Of a stretch of 64,000 bases of DNA, positions 47,503 through 55,208 are shown in pieces. Position 1 is the stretch's first letter. The number at the start of each line of letters is the position of its first letter. Origin of the DNA: UBA2767 sp965228625 (lineage in GTDB: Bacteria > Pseudomonadota > Alphaproteobacteria > Rhizobiales > Methyloligellaceae); the NCBI GenBank assembly GCA_965228625.1, contig OZ245829.1:3100001-3164000 (forward strand), written 5' to 3'. The notes below the pieces were generated by a model that saw only the letters and a program-made list of their open reading frames with translations, was not told the origin of the DNA and made no database searches. The position numbers and the translations under genes were made by a program.

Positions 47503-48765
47503 CTAGGCGGCGCCGTAGGATCCGAGACTGGCCGCCTCGAACTTGTGATCACCCCGCCGGACCTGGTTCACGACGTCCCGCAGGTCGTTCAGGTAATCGT
47601 CCACCACTTCGCCAAACGCCAGGCTCAAGATGCCCATATTGATGGCCGGCGGATTCGGAGACGGCGCAACCGTGTACCAGCCTTTCGAAGAGAGACCGGC
47701 GGCAATCTGATAGATATCCAGACTGTCAGAGCGATAGCTCATCAGTGTAAGTTCCGGTTCGCCACACAATTCGATGCCGTCAATTGATCGAATTCCATCG
47801 ATGAGTCTGTCGCGCACCTCCCAGATGCGAGCGGCAATCTCCAGATAACCCTCGTTTCCGAGATACCGCATGACGGCCCATGCCGCCGCGATATTCGCGC
47901 CGGGTCGGGTGCCCGCAAAAGTGGAGGTCACGTATCGGCCACGCGACCAGTCTGTGAAATCGAATACCTGGTATTTGCGATATGCCGGATCCGAAAATGC
48001 GACGACCGAGGCGCCTTTTGGTGAAAACCCGTACTTGTGCAGATCCGCAGATATCGAGCGCACGCCCGGAACGCGAAAATCCCATGGCGGTATGTCATGG
48101 CCGAGCTGTTCCGCGAATGGAGAGAAGAAACCACCGACGCACGCATCGGTGTGGAACCAGATATTTCGTTGCTCGGCCATCCAGGCGAGTTGCGTAATCT
48201 GATCAAACACACCGTATGTGAACTGTGGCGCGGATCCCGCCATAAAAATCGTATTGTCATCCAGCTCTGCGGCCAGCGCCTCGACGTCCGTCTTGAAGTT
48301 TGGCCGCGGTTCCACGCGAACGACATCGTATTCCAGATATTTTGCCGCCTTGTTGAAGGCCGGATGTGCGCTGTGGGACAGCACCATCTTCGGCCGCGAG
48401 ACTTCCGGTCGGTTTTCTTTTGCCCATTCCCGCGCTGTCTTGACCGCCAGGAAGATGCTCTCGGTGCCGCCCGATGTGACGCTCCCGCAACCAACATCCG
48501 CACGGAAGAGCTCCAAAGCCCACTGTATGAGCTCGGTCTCGAATTTCTTCACCGACGGAAATGCGCCAGGACCCAGGGCATTGGTGGCGTGGAACTCCTG
48601 CAAAGCCCACATGCCGACATCTTTCACGGCATCGTTTGCGAAGTGGACATAGAAGCCGGGCAATCTCCCGCTCCGCCAGTCAACGTCGGCGGTTTTTGCC
48701 GCACGCATCTCTTCGATGAGTGCTTCCTTATTTAGTCCTTCAGACGGAAACGAACTGTTCTTCAC
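47503..48765 (-). CDS. PLP-dependent decarboxylase / sphingosine-phosphate-lyase-like enzyme
   Basis: Group II decarboxylase-fold enzyme of 420 residues. The PLP-binding Lys244 lies in SISADLHKYGFSPKG, Asp207 (HTDACVGG) contacts the pyridine nitrogen, and GSVTSGGTESIFLAVKTARE binds the phosphate. It resembles glutamate/tyrosine decarboxylases and sphingosine-1-phosphate lyases; the substrate is not clear. GTG 48765 is chosen because AGGAGG lies eight bases upstream; the longer ATG start at 48795 would put this site inside the gene. A 12-bp palindrome lies 33 bases upstream. The GntR-type regulator is encoded 268 bases downstream. Confidence 0.9.
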   Translation of the reverse strand: MKNSSFPSEGLNKEALIEEMRAAKTADVDWRSGRLPGFYVHFANDAVKDVGMWALQEFHATNALGPGAFPSVKKFETELIQWALELFRADVGCGSVTSGGTESIFLAVKTAREWAKENRPEVSRPKMVLSHSAHPAFNKAAKYLEYDVVRVEPRPNFKTDVEALAAELDDNTIFMAGSAPQFTYGVFDQITQLAWMAEQRNIWFHTDACVGGFFSPFAEQLGHDIPPWDFRVPGVRSISADLHKYGFSPKGASVVAFSDPAYRKYQVFDFTDWSRGRYVTSTFAGTRPGANIAAAWAVMRYLGNEGYLEIAARIWEVRDRLIDGIRSIDGIELCGEPELTLMSYRSDSLDIYQIAAGLSSKGWYTVAPSPNPPAINMGILSLAFGEVVDDYLNDLRDVVNQVRRGDHKFEAASLGSYGAA

Positions 48766-48797
48766 GCGGTAAGCCTCCTGTTTTTTGTGTTTCATAT

Positions 48798-48809
48798 ATC
48801 ATATATGAT
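48798..48809. promoter_or_regulatory. Putative GntR operator
   Basis: ATCATATATGAT is a perfect 12-bp palindrome 33 bases upstream of the decarboxylase start. Its size and AT-rich centre fit FadR-subfamily operators. Confidence 0.55.
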
Positions 48810-49084
48810 TTTATGTAAACCTTCGGGAAGCCGTCCAGACGGCGCACCGCCGATGGCCACTACTTCGGACGGTTTCGGATCAGGAGCCGTCATGGTCCTG
48901 CTGCGCGAGGCAGCGGCAACTGGCGGCCTGAGCCGCGTGGCTTCTGACACGGGTTATCCGTTCCCGGAATCCGCGAAATGCGCGCATCAGCACAAGTAAC
49001 GGTTTCTCAAGCATAATCTGATTGTCTGGGACGAAGTGTTCCTGGAGCCGCCCGCGCGGCTTCGCATGTCGGCGTAGTGCTTCC

Positions 49085-51514
49085 GTGTCCCATCCGTACG
49101 AGTATTCACCCACCAGCGATCTGCAACCGGCGAATTGCAACGAGGTCCATTCGCCGCCCCGTGGCGGCGCGCGGTCCCGCGCCGGCGCCCGTGTCCCAAG
49201 CCGGTTTGACGGGCTTGCCGCAACGGCGATCCTTGCCTTCGGCGGCCTCGCGGTGTTCGGGATCGCGTTTTTCGTGGAATTCGAGTGGCTTGGTGCCCAG
49301 TCAGGACTGCTGCTCGGGGCGTTCGCCCTGTTCGCGGCTGCGGTCGCCATGGTGTGGGATCGCAGCCGGTCCGCGGGCGACGGGCCCCGTGAGGCGTCGC
49401 TCGACGATCTCGCGGCCCGCTTCGAAGGCGGTATCGAACAGCTCAAGGACCTGCACTGGGAGTTGCGCGAAAGCGAAGTGCGCTACCGTGACCTGCTCGA
49501 CCATCAGGGCGACGTGATTCTGCGCCGCGGCGAGGACGGACGGCTCACCTTCGTCAACGACGCCTTCTGCAGCGCCTTCGGGCTCGCGCGCGTCGACGCG
49601 CTGGGCCAGGCCTTTGTCCCGAACGTGGTCGAAGGTGCTGCCGCGGTCGACATCGAGGCCATGCCGTTCGAGGACGGCCCGCGCCGCTACGAACAGCGTC
49701 TCGAGACCACGCAGGGCGAACGCTGGTTCGCGTGGGAAGAGTTCCCGGTGCGCGACGAGAACGACCGCATCCGCGAGATCCAGTGTATCGGCCGCGATAT
49801 AACCGAGCGCCGGCAGGTGGAGCAGGTGCTGCAGGAAGCGCGCGACGAGGCGGAAAGCGCCAACAGCGCCAAGTCGCGGTTCCTCGCGGCCATGAGCCAC
49901 GAAATCCGCACACCCATGAACGGTATTCTCGGCATGACCGGGCTGCTGTTCGACACCGAGCTGACCGCCGAGCAGAACACCTATGCGCGGGCCATCGGCA
50001 CATCGGCGAAGACGCTGCTGTCGCTGATCGACGAGATCCTCGATTTCTCGAAGATCGAGGCCGGCAAGCTGGAACTGTCGCCCGCGCCCTTTGCCCTGGC
50101 GGACACCGTGCAGGGCGTGGTCGAGCTGCTGGCCCCGCGCGCCTTCGACAAGGGCCTGCAGATCGGCTGGACCGCGGACCCGGGGCTTCCCGTCAACGTC
50201 GTCGGCGACGAGATCCGTATCCGCCAGATCCTGATGAATCTGGTCTCCAACGCCATCAAGTTCACCGACGAGGGGGGCGTGGCCATCGAGGTGGTTGCGG
50301 AGGAGGAGAACGCCGGGTCGGAGTCCATCGCCGTCAGTTTTACCGTCCGCGACACCGGCGTCGGGCTGAGCCCGGAGGACGCGGAGACGGTTTTCGAAGA
50401 ATTCGAGCAGGCCGATTCCGGGCGCACCAAGCGCCACGGGGGAACCGGGCTCGGGCTTGCCATCTCCAAACGTCTCGTGTCGATGATGGGCGGCGAGATC
50501 TCGGTCGCGAGCGATGTCGGGCGCGGCTCCGTGTTTACCGCGCTCATTCCGCTCAAGCCGTGCGCCGACACTCCGGACCTGCGCGATCAATGGAACCCGC
50601 CGGCCGCCGTCAAGGCGCTTGTGGTCAGCGACAACCAGCTCGAGGCCCGTGCCATCGAGACGCTTCTCACCCGGTCGGGATGCGATGCGGTGTGCGCCAA
50701 CACACATGAGGCGGGCGTCGAGATCTGGAGCGCCGCGGACAGGGGTGCGCCGTTCGACGCCCTGATCACCGACATGGAGGCGCTGGGTGCGTGCGCCGGC
50801 ATCCTGTCGCAGGCGCGGGACGCAAAGGGGATCGGCCGCAGGGTCAAATCGATTGTTCTGATCGATCCGCATCAGCGCGGCGAAATCGCCGGACTCAAGG
50901 AACGCGGATTCGATGCCTATCTGGTACGGCCCGTACGTCCCGCGTCACTGTTCGCGCAGTTGCGCGACGAAGAGGCCGCCGCGCCGTCGCGGCTTGCGTC
51001 CGATGCGGGCGACGGCGCGCCGAGGAAAGCGGACGAGGACGGCGCGGAGAGCCGCGTGCGCCGCGTGCTTCTGGCCGAGGACAACGACATCAACGCCCTG
51101 CTCGCCCGCAAGATGCTCGAACGCGTCGGGTGCGACGTGGTGCATGTGCGGAACGGCAGGGAGGCGATCGAGGTCGTGGAACAGTCCGCACCGTCGCCCG
51201 ACCGCGGGTTCGAGCTCATCCTGATGGACATTCACATGCCCGAGGTCGACGGCCTCGACGCAACACGCGCCATCCTCAAATTCTTCGGCGACGCAGCCGT
51301 CGGCGAGGGCGGCCGTCCGCCCATCATCGCGCTGACCGCGAATGCCTTTCCCGAGGACCGCGAGCAGTATCTGAAGGCGGGCCTCGACGATTATCTCGCC
51401 AAGCCGTTCGAGCGCGAGGACCTGGACGTCATGCTCGAAAAGTGGACCGAAGCGCCGTTCGGGGTCGTCAAGACGGGCGCGCACGCGACCGGCGGCGGGG
51501 CGTTTTGCGCCTAG
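49085..51514 (+). CDS. Hybrid sensor histidine kinase with PAS and two receiver domains
   Basis: Membrane kinase of 809 residues. Two hydrophobic segments (about 45-90) anchor it; then a PAS domain (about 120-245), HisKA with the phospho-accepting His in MSHEIRTPMNG (about 272), and the HATPase domain (NLVSNAIKF, DTGVGLSPED, GTGLGLAIS). The first receiver (about 510-630) has Asp in LITDMEA but Arg instead of the conserved Lys (YLVRPVR), so it may be inactive. The second (about 660-790) is canonical (AEDNDINAL, LMDIHMPEVDG, LTANAF, LAKPF). GTG 49085 is likely; TTG 49022 is possible. No response regulator is adjacent. Confidence 0.9.
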   Translation: MSHPYEYSPTSDLQPANCNEVHSPPRGGARSRAGARVPSRFDGLAATAILAFGGLAVFGIAFFVEFEWLGAQSGLLLGAFALFAAAVAMVWDRSRSAGDGPREASLDDLAARFEGGIEQLKDLHWELRESEVRYRDLLDHQGDVILRRGEDGRLTFVNDAFCSAFGLARVDALGQAFVPNVVEGAAAVDIEAMPFEDGPRRYEQRLETTQGERWFAWEEFPVRDENDRIREIQCIGRDITERRQVEQVLQEARDEAESANSAKSRFLAAMSHEIRTPMNGILGMTGLLFDTELTAEQNTYARAIGTSAKTLLSLIDEILDFSKIEAGKLELSPAPFALADTVQGVVELLAPRAFDKGLQIGWTADPGLPVNVVGDEIRIRQILMNLVSNAIKFTDEGGVAIEVVAEEENAGSESIAVSFTVRDTGVGLSPEDAETVFEEFEQADSGRTKRHGGTGLGLAISKRLVSMMGGEISVASDVGRGSVFTALIPLKPCADTPDLRDQWNPPAAVKALVVSDNQLEARAIETLLTRSGCDAVCANTHEAGVEIWSAADRGAPFDALITDMEALGACAGILSQARDAKGIGRRVKSIVLIDPHQRGEIAGLKERGFDAYLVRPVRPASLFAQLRDEEAAAPSRLASDAGDGAPRKADEDGAESRVRRVLLAEDNDINALLARKMLERVGCDVVHVRNGREAIEVVEQSAPSPDRGFELILMDIHMPEVDGLDATRAILKFFGDAAVGEGGRPPIIALTANAFPEDREQYLKAGLDDYLAKPFEREDLDVMLEKWTEAPFGVVKTGAHATGGGAFCA

Positions 51515-51643
51515 CGCTTCTTCGACCAACCGTTGGATTTATCTCCACAAAAGTCTTCAAAAGCCTTGTGAATGACTGTGTAGTCTTGTCACAGGACTTT
51601 CGAAAAGGTTTGCTAGCCAGCCTTAAATGTGACCGAATCACGT

Positions 51644-51655
51644 TTTAGTACTAAA
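51644..51655. promoter_or_regulatory. Palindrome upstream of olsB
   Basis: TTTAGTACTAAA is a perfect 12-bp palindrome 77 bp upstream of the olsB start, in an AT-rich stretch. It may be a regulator site; phosphate-responsive pho boxes, expected for ornithine lipids in some species, look different. Confidence 0.4.
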
Positions 51656-51732
51656 GTAGAAGGTGCCGGACCGGGAAATGACCGGCCGGGCTTGTAAATG
51701 TACCCCGCCAACAGTCACTAAAGAGGCCAATT

Positions 51733-52710
51733 ATGACGGTCAGGCGGCATGGAATTGCCAGCAAATTCAACCCGATCCGATCGGTGCGCCCCGGCAGTGG
51801 GCGTGTCCTGCCGTTTCGCGCGCGGCTGCCGCGTCCGCCGATGGTCGGACGCCGGGTCCCCCCGAAGGTTTATGCGCGCATCGGCAATCTCGAGGTGCGC
51901 CTTGCGCGCTCCAAGGGCGATGTGAAACGTGCCCAGCGTTTGCGCTACCAGGTTTTCTACGAGGAGATGTCGGCGATCGCCGATCCCCTCGTCATGATGT
52001 CGCGGCGCGACGAAGACGCGTTCGACGCGATCTGCGATCACCTGCTCGTTGTCGATGTCGGCGAGGACGTCAAGGGCCGCCGCCCGTGGCGCCGCGGTCC
52101 GCGCGCCGTCGGAACCTACCGCATTCTCCGCCAGGAAGTGGCGGAGCTGCACGACGGTTTCTACACCCAGGGCGAGTACAACATTGCGCCGCTGCTCGAA
52201 GCGCTTTCCGGCAGCACCCGCTTCATGGAACTCGGCCGCTCCTGCGTGCTGAAATCGTACCGCAATCGGCGGACGCTGGAGCTGCTCTGGCAGGGCATCT
52301 GGAACTATGCGCGCGAGCACAAGATCGACGCCATGCTCGGATGCGCCAGTTTCGAGGGCACCGATCCGAGCCGTCATGCCGAGGCGCTGAGCTACCTGTA
52401 CCACCATTCGATGGCGCCCAAGCAGTGGCGCGCGCGTGCCCATGACGACATCCATGTGGACATGAACATGATGCCCGCGACGGAGATCGATGCGCGGACC
52501 GTGATCAGATCATTGCCACCGCTCATCAAGGGCTACCTTCGGGTCGGCGCCTATGTGGGCGACGGCGCGGTGATCGACCATCAGTTCGGGACGACGGATG
52601 TCTTCATGATCCTGCCCATCGAGGCGATCAACGAACGCTACTTCTCGCACTTCGGCGCGCCGGACGAGTATGCGGACGCTGGCCCCGCGCTGACGCCGCA
52701 GCTCAACTGA
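51733..52710 (+). CDS. olsB: L-ornithine N-alpha-acyltransferase
   Basis: GNAT-fold enzyme that transfers a 3-hydroxyacyl group from acyl-ACP to ornithine, the first step of ornithine-lipid synthesis. The 325 residues include EVRLARSKGDVKRAQRLRYQVFYEEM, the DHLLVVD strand, the RFMELGRSCVLKSYRN block and GYLRVGAYVGDGAVID. The N-terminal 45 residues are basic and Pro-rich. ATG 51733 follows AAAGAGG. No olsA is adjacent, as in many alphaproteobacteria. It is convergent with maeB. Ornithine lipids replace phospholipids under phosphate stress. Confidence 0.93.
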   Translation: MTVRRHGIASKFNPIRSVRPGSGRVLPFRARLPRPPMVGRRVPPKVYARIGNLEVRLARSKGDVKRAQRLRYQVFYEEMSAIADPLVMMSRRDEDAFDAICDHLLVVDVGEDVKGRRPWRRGPRAVGTYRILRQEVAELHDGFYTQGEYNIAPLLEALSGSTRFMELGRSCVLKSYRNRRTLELLWQGIWNYAREHKIDAMLGCASFEGTDPSRHAEALSYLYHHSMAPKQWRARAHDDIHVDMNMMPATEIDARTVIRSLPPLIKGYLRVGAYVGDGAVIDHQFGTTDVFMILPIEAINERYFSHFGAPDEYADAGPALTPQLN

Positions 52711-52732
52711 CGGCGTCAGAGCGTACGAGGCT

Positions 52733-55003
52733 CTATCCAGTCGGGTTGAAGGCGGCGATCGCGGCGACGTTGACCAGCGTCGTATCGGAGGCGCCGAGCG
52801 GCGCGATCTGCACCGATTTCGACAGGCCGAACAGCAACGGTCCGACGACCGTGCTGCCGCCCAGCTCCTCCAGCATCTTCGTGGCGATGCTGGCGCTGTG
52901 GAACGCCGGCATGATCAGCACGTTGGCCGGTTCGGTCAGGCGGCAGAACGGGTAGAGCTTCATCTTTTCCTCGTTGAGCGCCACGTCGGCAGCCATCTCG
53001 CCATCATACTCGAAGTCGACGCCGCGGCTGTCGAGGAGTTCGACGGCGCCGCGCGCCTGGTCGGACCGTTCCCCCTTGGGATGGCCGAACGTCGAATAGG
53101 CGAGCAGCGCAACGCGGGGCTCGTAGCCGAGACGGCGTGCCACCTGGGCTGCTTCCGTCGCGATATTGGCCAGTTCCTCCGCGTTCGGCATGTCATGGAC
53201 GGAGGTGTCGGCGACGAGGACGGTCCGGCCGCGGCACACGGCGATCGACACGCCGATGGGTGTATGACCCGGCTTGGGGTCGAGGACGCGGCTGACGTCG
53301 TCATACGCGGTCGACCAGTTGCGCGTGACCCCCGTCACCATGGCGTCGGCGCGGTCCGTCGCCACCATGCAGGCCGCGTAGATGTTGCGGTCGGTGTTGA
53401 CGAGCCGCTGACAGTCGCGCGCCAGATACCCGTCACGCGCCAGCCGTTTGTAGAGATAATCCGCATACTCGGCGGCGAGGTCCGACGTGCGCGGGGTCTG
53501 GATTTCGATCTCGTCGCGATACTCGATGCCGGCGCGCTTGAATGCCGCCTTGACCTCCTCCTCGCGCCCCACCAGGACAGGCTGTCCGAGGCTCTCATCG
53601 AGAAACGCGCTTGCGGCGCGGATCACCTGTTCCTCCTCGCCTTCTGCGAAGACGACCCGCTTCGGGTTTTGCCGGACCTTGTCGAGGACCGTGCTGAGCG
53701 TGCCGGCGACGGGATCGAGCCGGGCGCTGAGCTCTGCGCGGTACCCGTCCATGTCGATGATCGGCTTGCGCGCGACGCCTGAGTCCATCGCCGCCTTGGC
53801 GACGGCCATCGGCACGTGGCTGATGAGCCGAGGATCAAAGGGAACCGGAATGATGTAGTCGGGGCCGTATCTCGGGCGGTGGCCCTTGTAGGCGGCCGCA
53901 ACCTGGTCGGGCACGTCGGCACGGGCGAGCTCGGCAAGGGCCTCGGCGGCGGCGATCTTCATGGCGTCGTTGATGGTGCTCGCATGCACGTCCAGTGCGC
54001 CACGGAAGATATAGGGGAAGCCCAGGACATTATTGATCTGGTTGGGGTAGTCCGATCTCCCGGTGGCCATGATCGCGTCGTCGCGCACCTCGGCAACTTC
54101 CTCGGGCGTGATCTCCGGATCAGGGTTTGCCATGGCGAAGATGACCGGACGGTCGGCCATGGAGCGCACCATGTCCTTGGTCACGGCATCCTTGACGGAG
54201 AGGCCGAAGAAGACGTCGGCGCCCTCCAGCGCGTCGGCAAGCGTGCGCGCCTCGGTCTTGGCCGCGTAGGCGGACTTCCACTGGTTCATGCCCTCCTCGC
54301 GCCCCTCATAGATGACGCCTTTGGAGTCGCACAGGATGATGTTCTTGCGCTTCATGCCCATGGAGATGAGCAGTTCGAGCGAGGCGATTCCGGCCGCGCC
54401 CGCGCCGTTGCACACAAGCGTCGTCTTGGAGATGTCGCGGTCGGTCAGGTGCAGCGCGTTGACGACGCCCGCCGCGGCAATGATCGCCGTGCCGTGCTGG
54501 TCGTCGTGAAAGACGGGGACGTCCAGCAGCTCGCGCAACTCTTCCTCGATCAGAAAGCAGTCAGGCGCGCGAATGTCCTCCAGGTTGATGCCGCCGAAGG
54601 CCGGACCGAGATACCGCACGCAATTGACGAAGGCTTCGACATCCTCGGTGTCGACCAGAATGTCGATGCCGTCGACATCGGCGAAGCGCTTGAACAGCAC
54701 CGCCTTGCCCTCCATGACCGGCTTCGACGCCATGGCGCCGAGATTGCCCATGCCCAGGATGGCGGTGCCGTTCGACACCACGGCCACGAGATTGCCCTTG
54801 TTGGTGTAGTCGTAGGCGAGCTTCGGATCATCGGCGATCGCCTGGACCGGCACGGCGACGCCCGGGGAATAGGCGAGACTCAGATCGTGCTGCGTCGCCA
54901 TGGGCTTGGTCGCGGCGACCTCGAGTTTTCCCGGTTTGCCTTTGTGGTGGAACTGCAGCGCTTCCTGCGCCGTAAAAGTGACTTTTCCCGATGTGAGTGC
55001 CAT
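52733..55003 (-). CDS. maeB: NADP-dependent malic enzyme with phosphotransacetylase-like domain
   Basis: Converts malate to pyruvate with NADP reduction. The 756 residues have the malic-enzyme part (about 1-425: YSPGVAVPVQAIADDP, GNLVAVVSNGTAILGMGNLG, FHDDQHGTAIIAAAGVVNAL) and a C-terminal phosphate acetyl/butyryl-transferase-like domain (about 430-756), which regulates or assembles the enzyme rather than acting as a transferase. The architecture is that of MaeB. ATG 55003 begins at the domain. It is divergent from mutS. Confidence 0.97.
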   Translation of the reverse strand: MALTSGKVTFTAQEALQFHHKGKPGKLEVAATKPMATQHDLSLAYSPGVAVPVQAIADDPKLAYDYTNKGNLVAVVSNGTAILGMGNLGAMASKPVMEGKAVLFKRFADVDGIDILVDTEDVEAFVNCVRYLGPAFGGINLEDIRAPDCFLIEEELRELLDVPVFHDDQHGTAIIAAAGVVNALHLTDRDISKTTLVCNGAGAAGIASLELLISMGMKRKNIILCDSKGVIYEGREEGMNQWKSAYAAKTEARTLADALEGADVFFGLSVKDAVTKDMVRSMADRPVIFAMANPDPEITPEEVAEVRDDAIMATGRSDYPNQINNVLGFPYIFRGALDVHASTINDAMKIAAAEALAELARADVPDQVAAAYKGHRPRYGPDYIIPVPFDPRLISHVPMAVAKAAMDSGVARKPIIDMDGYRAELSARLDPVAGTLSTVLDKVRQNPKRVVFAEGEEEQVIRAASAFLDESLGQPVLVGREEEVKAAFKRAGIEYRDEIEIQTPRTSDLAAEYADYLYKRLARDGYLARDCQRLVNTDRNIYAACMVATDRADAMVTGVTRNWSTAYDDVSRVLDPKPGHTPIGVSIAVCRGRTVLVADTSVHDMPNAEELANIATEAAQVARRLGYEPRVALLAYSTFGHPKGERSDQARGAVELLDSRGVDFEYDGEMAADVALNEEKMKLYPFCRLTEPANVLIMPAFHSASIATKMLEELGGSTVVGPLLFGLSKSVQIAPLGASDTTLVNVAAIAAFNPTG

Positions 55004-55208
55004 TACGCTTGATACGCCCCGCAGCGGCGTTTCCCCATATTATTGCGCCGAAGCCGCGCCCGACGTTGTTTCCTTACAGATTTCAGGACCATAGTGTGCC
55101 TATTTGTTGGGCACAACTCGGCAGTTCGATGGCTTCCCGCTTCACGGCGCCGCTCAAGCCGCGTTATGTGTTGCCGGGCGGGATATTCACGGGAATCGAC
55201 AGGCGCCG

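Noticed and set aside
53816..55012. A 398-codon open frame antisense to maeB
   Set aside because: Shadow of the third-position GC bias of maeB; no domain, no start signal.
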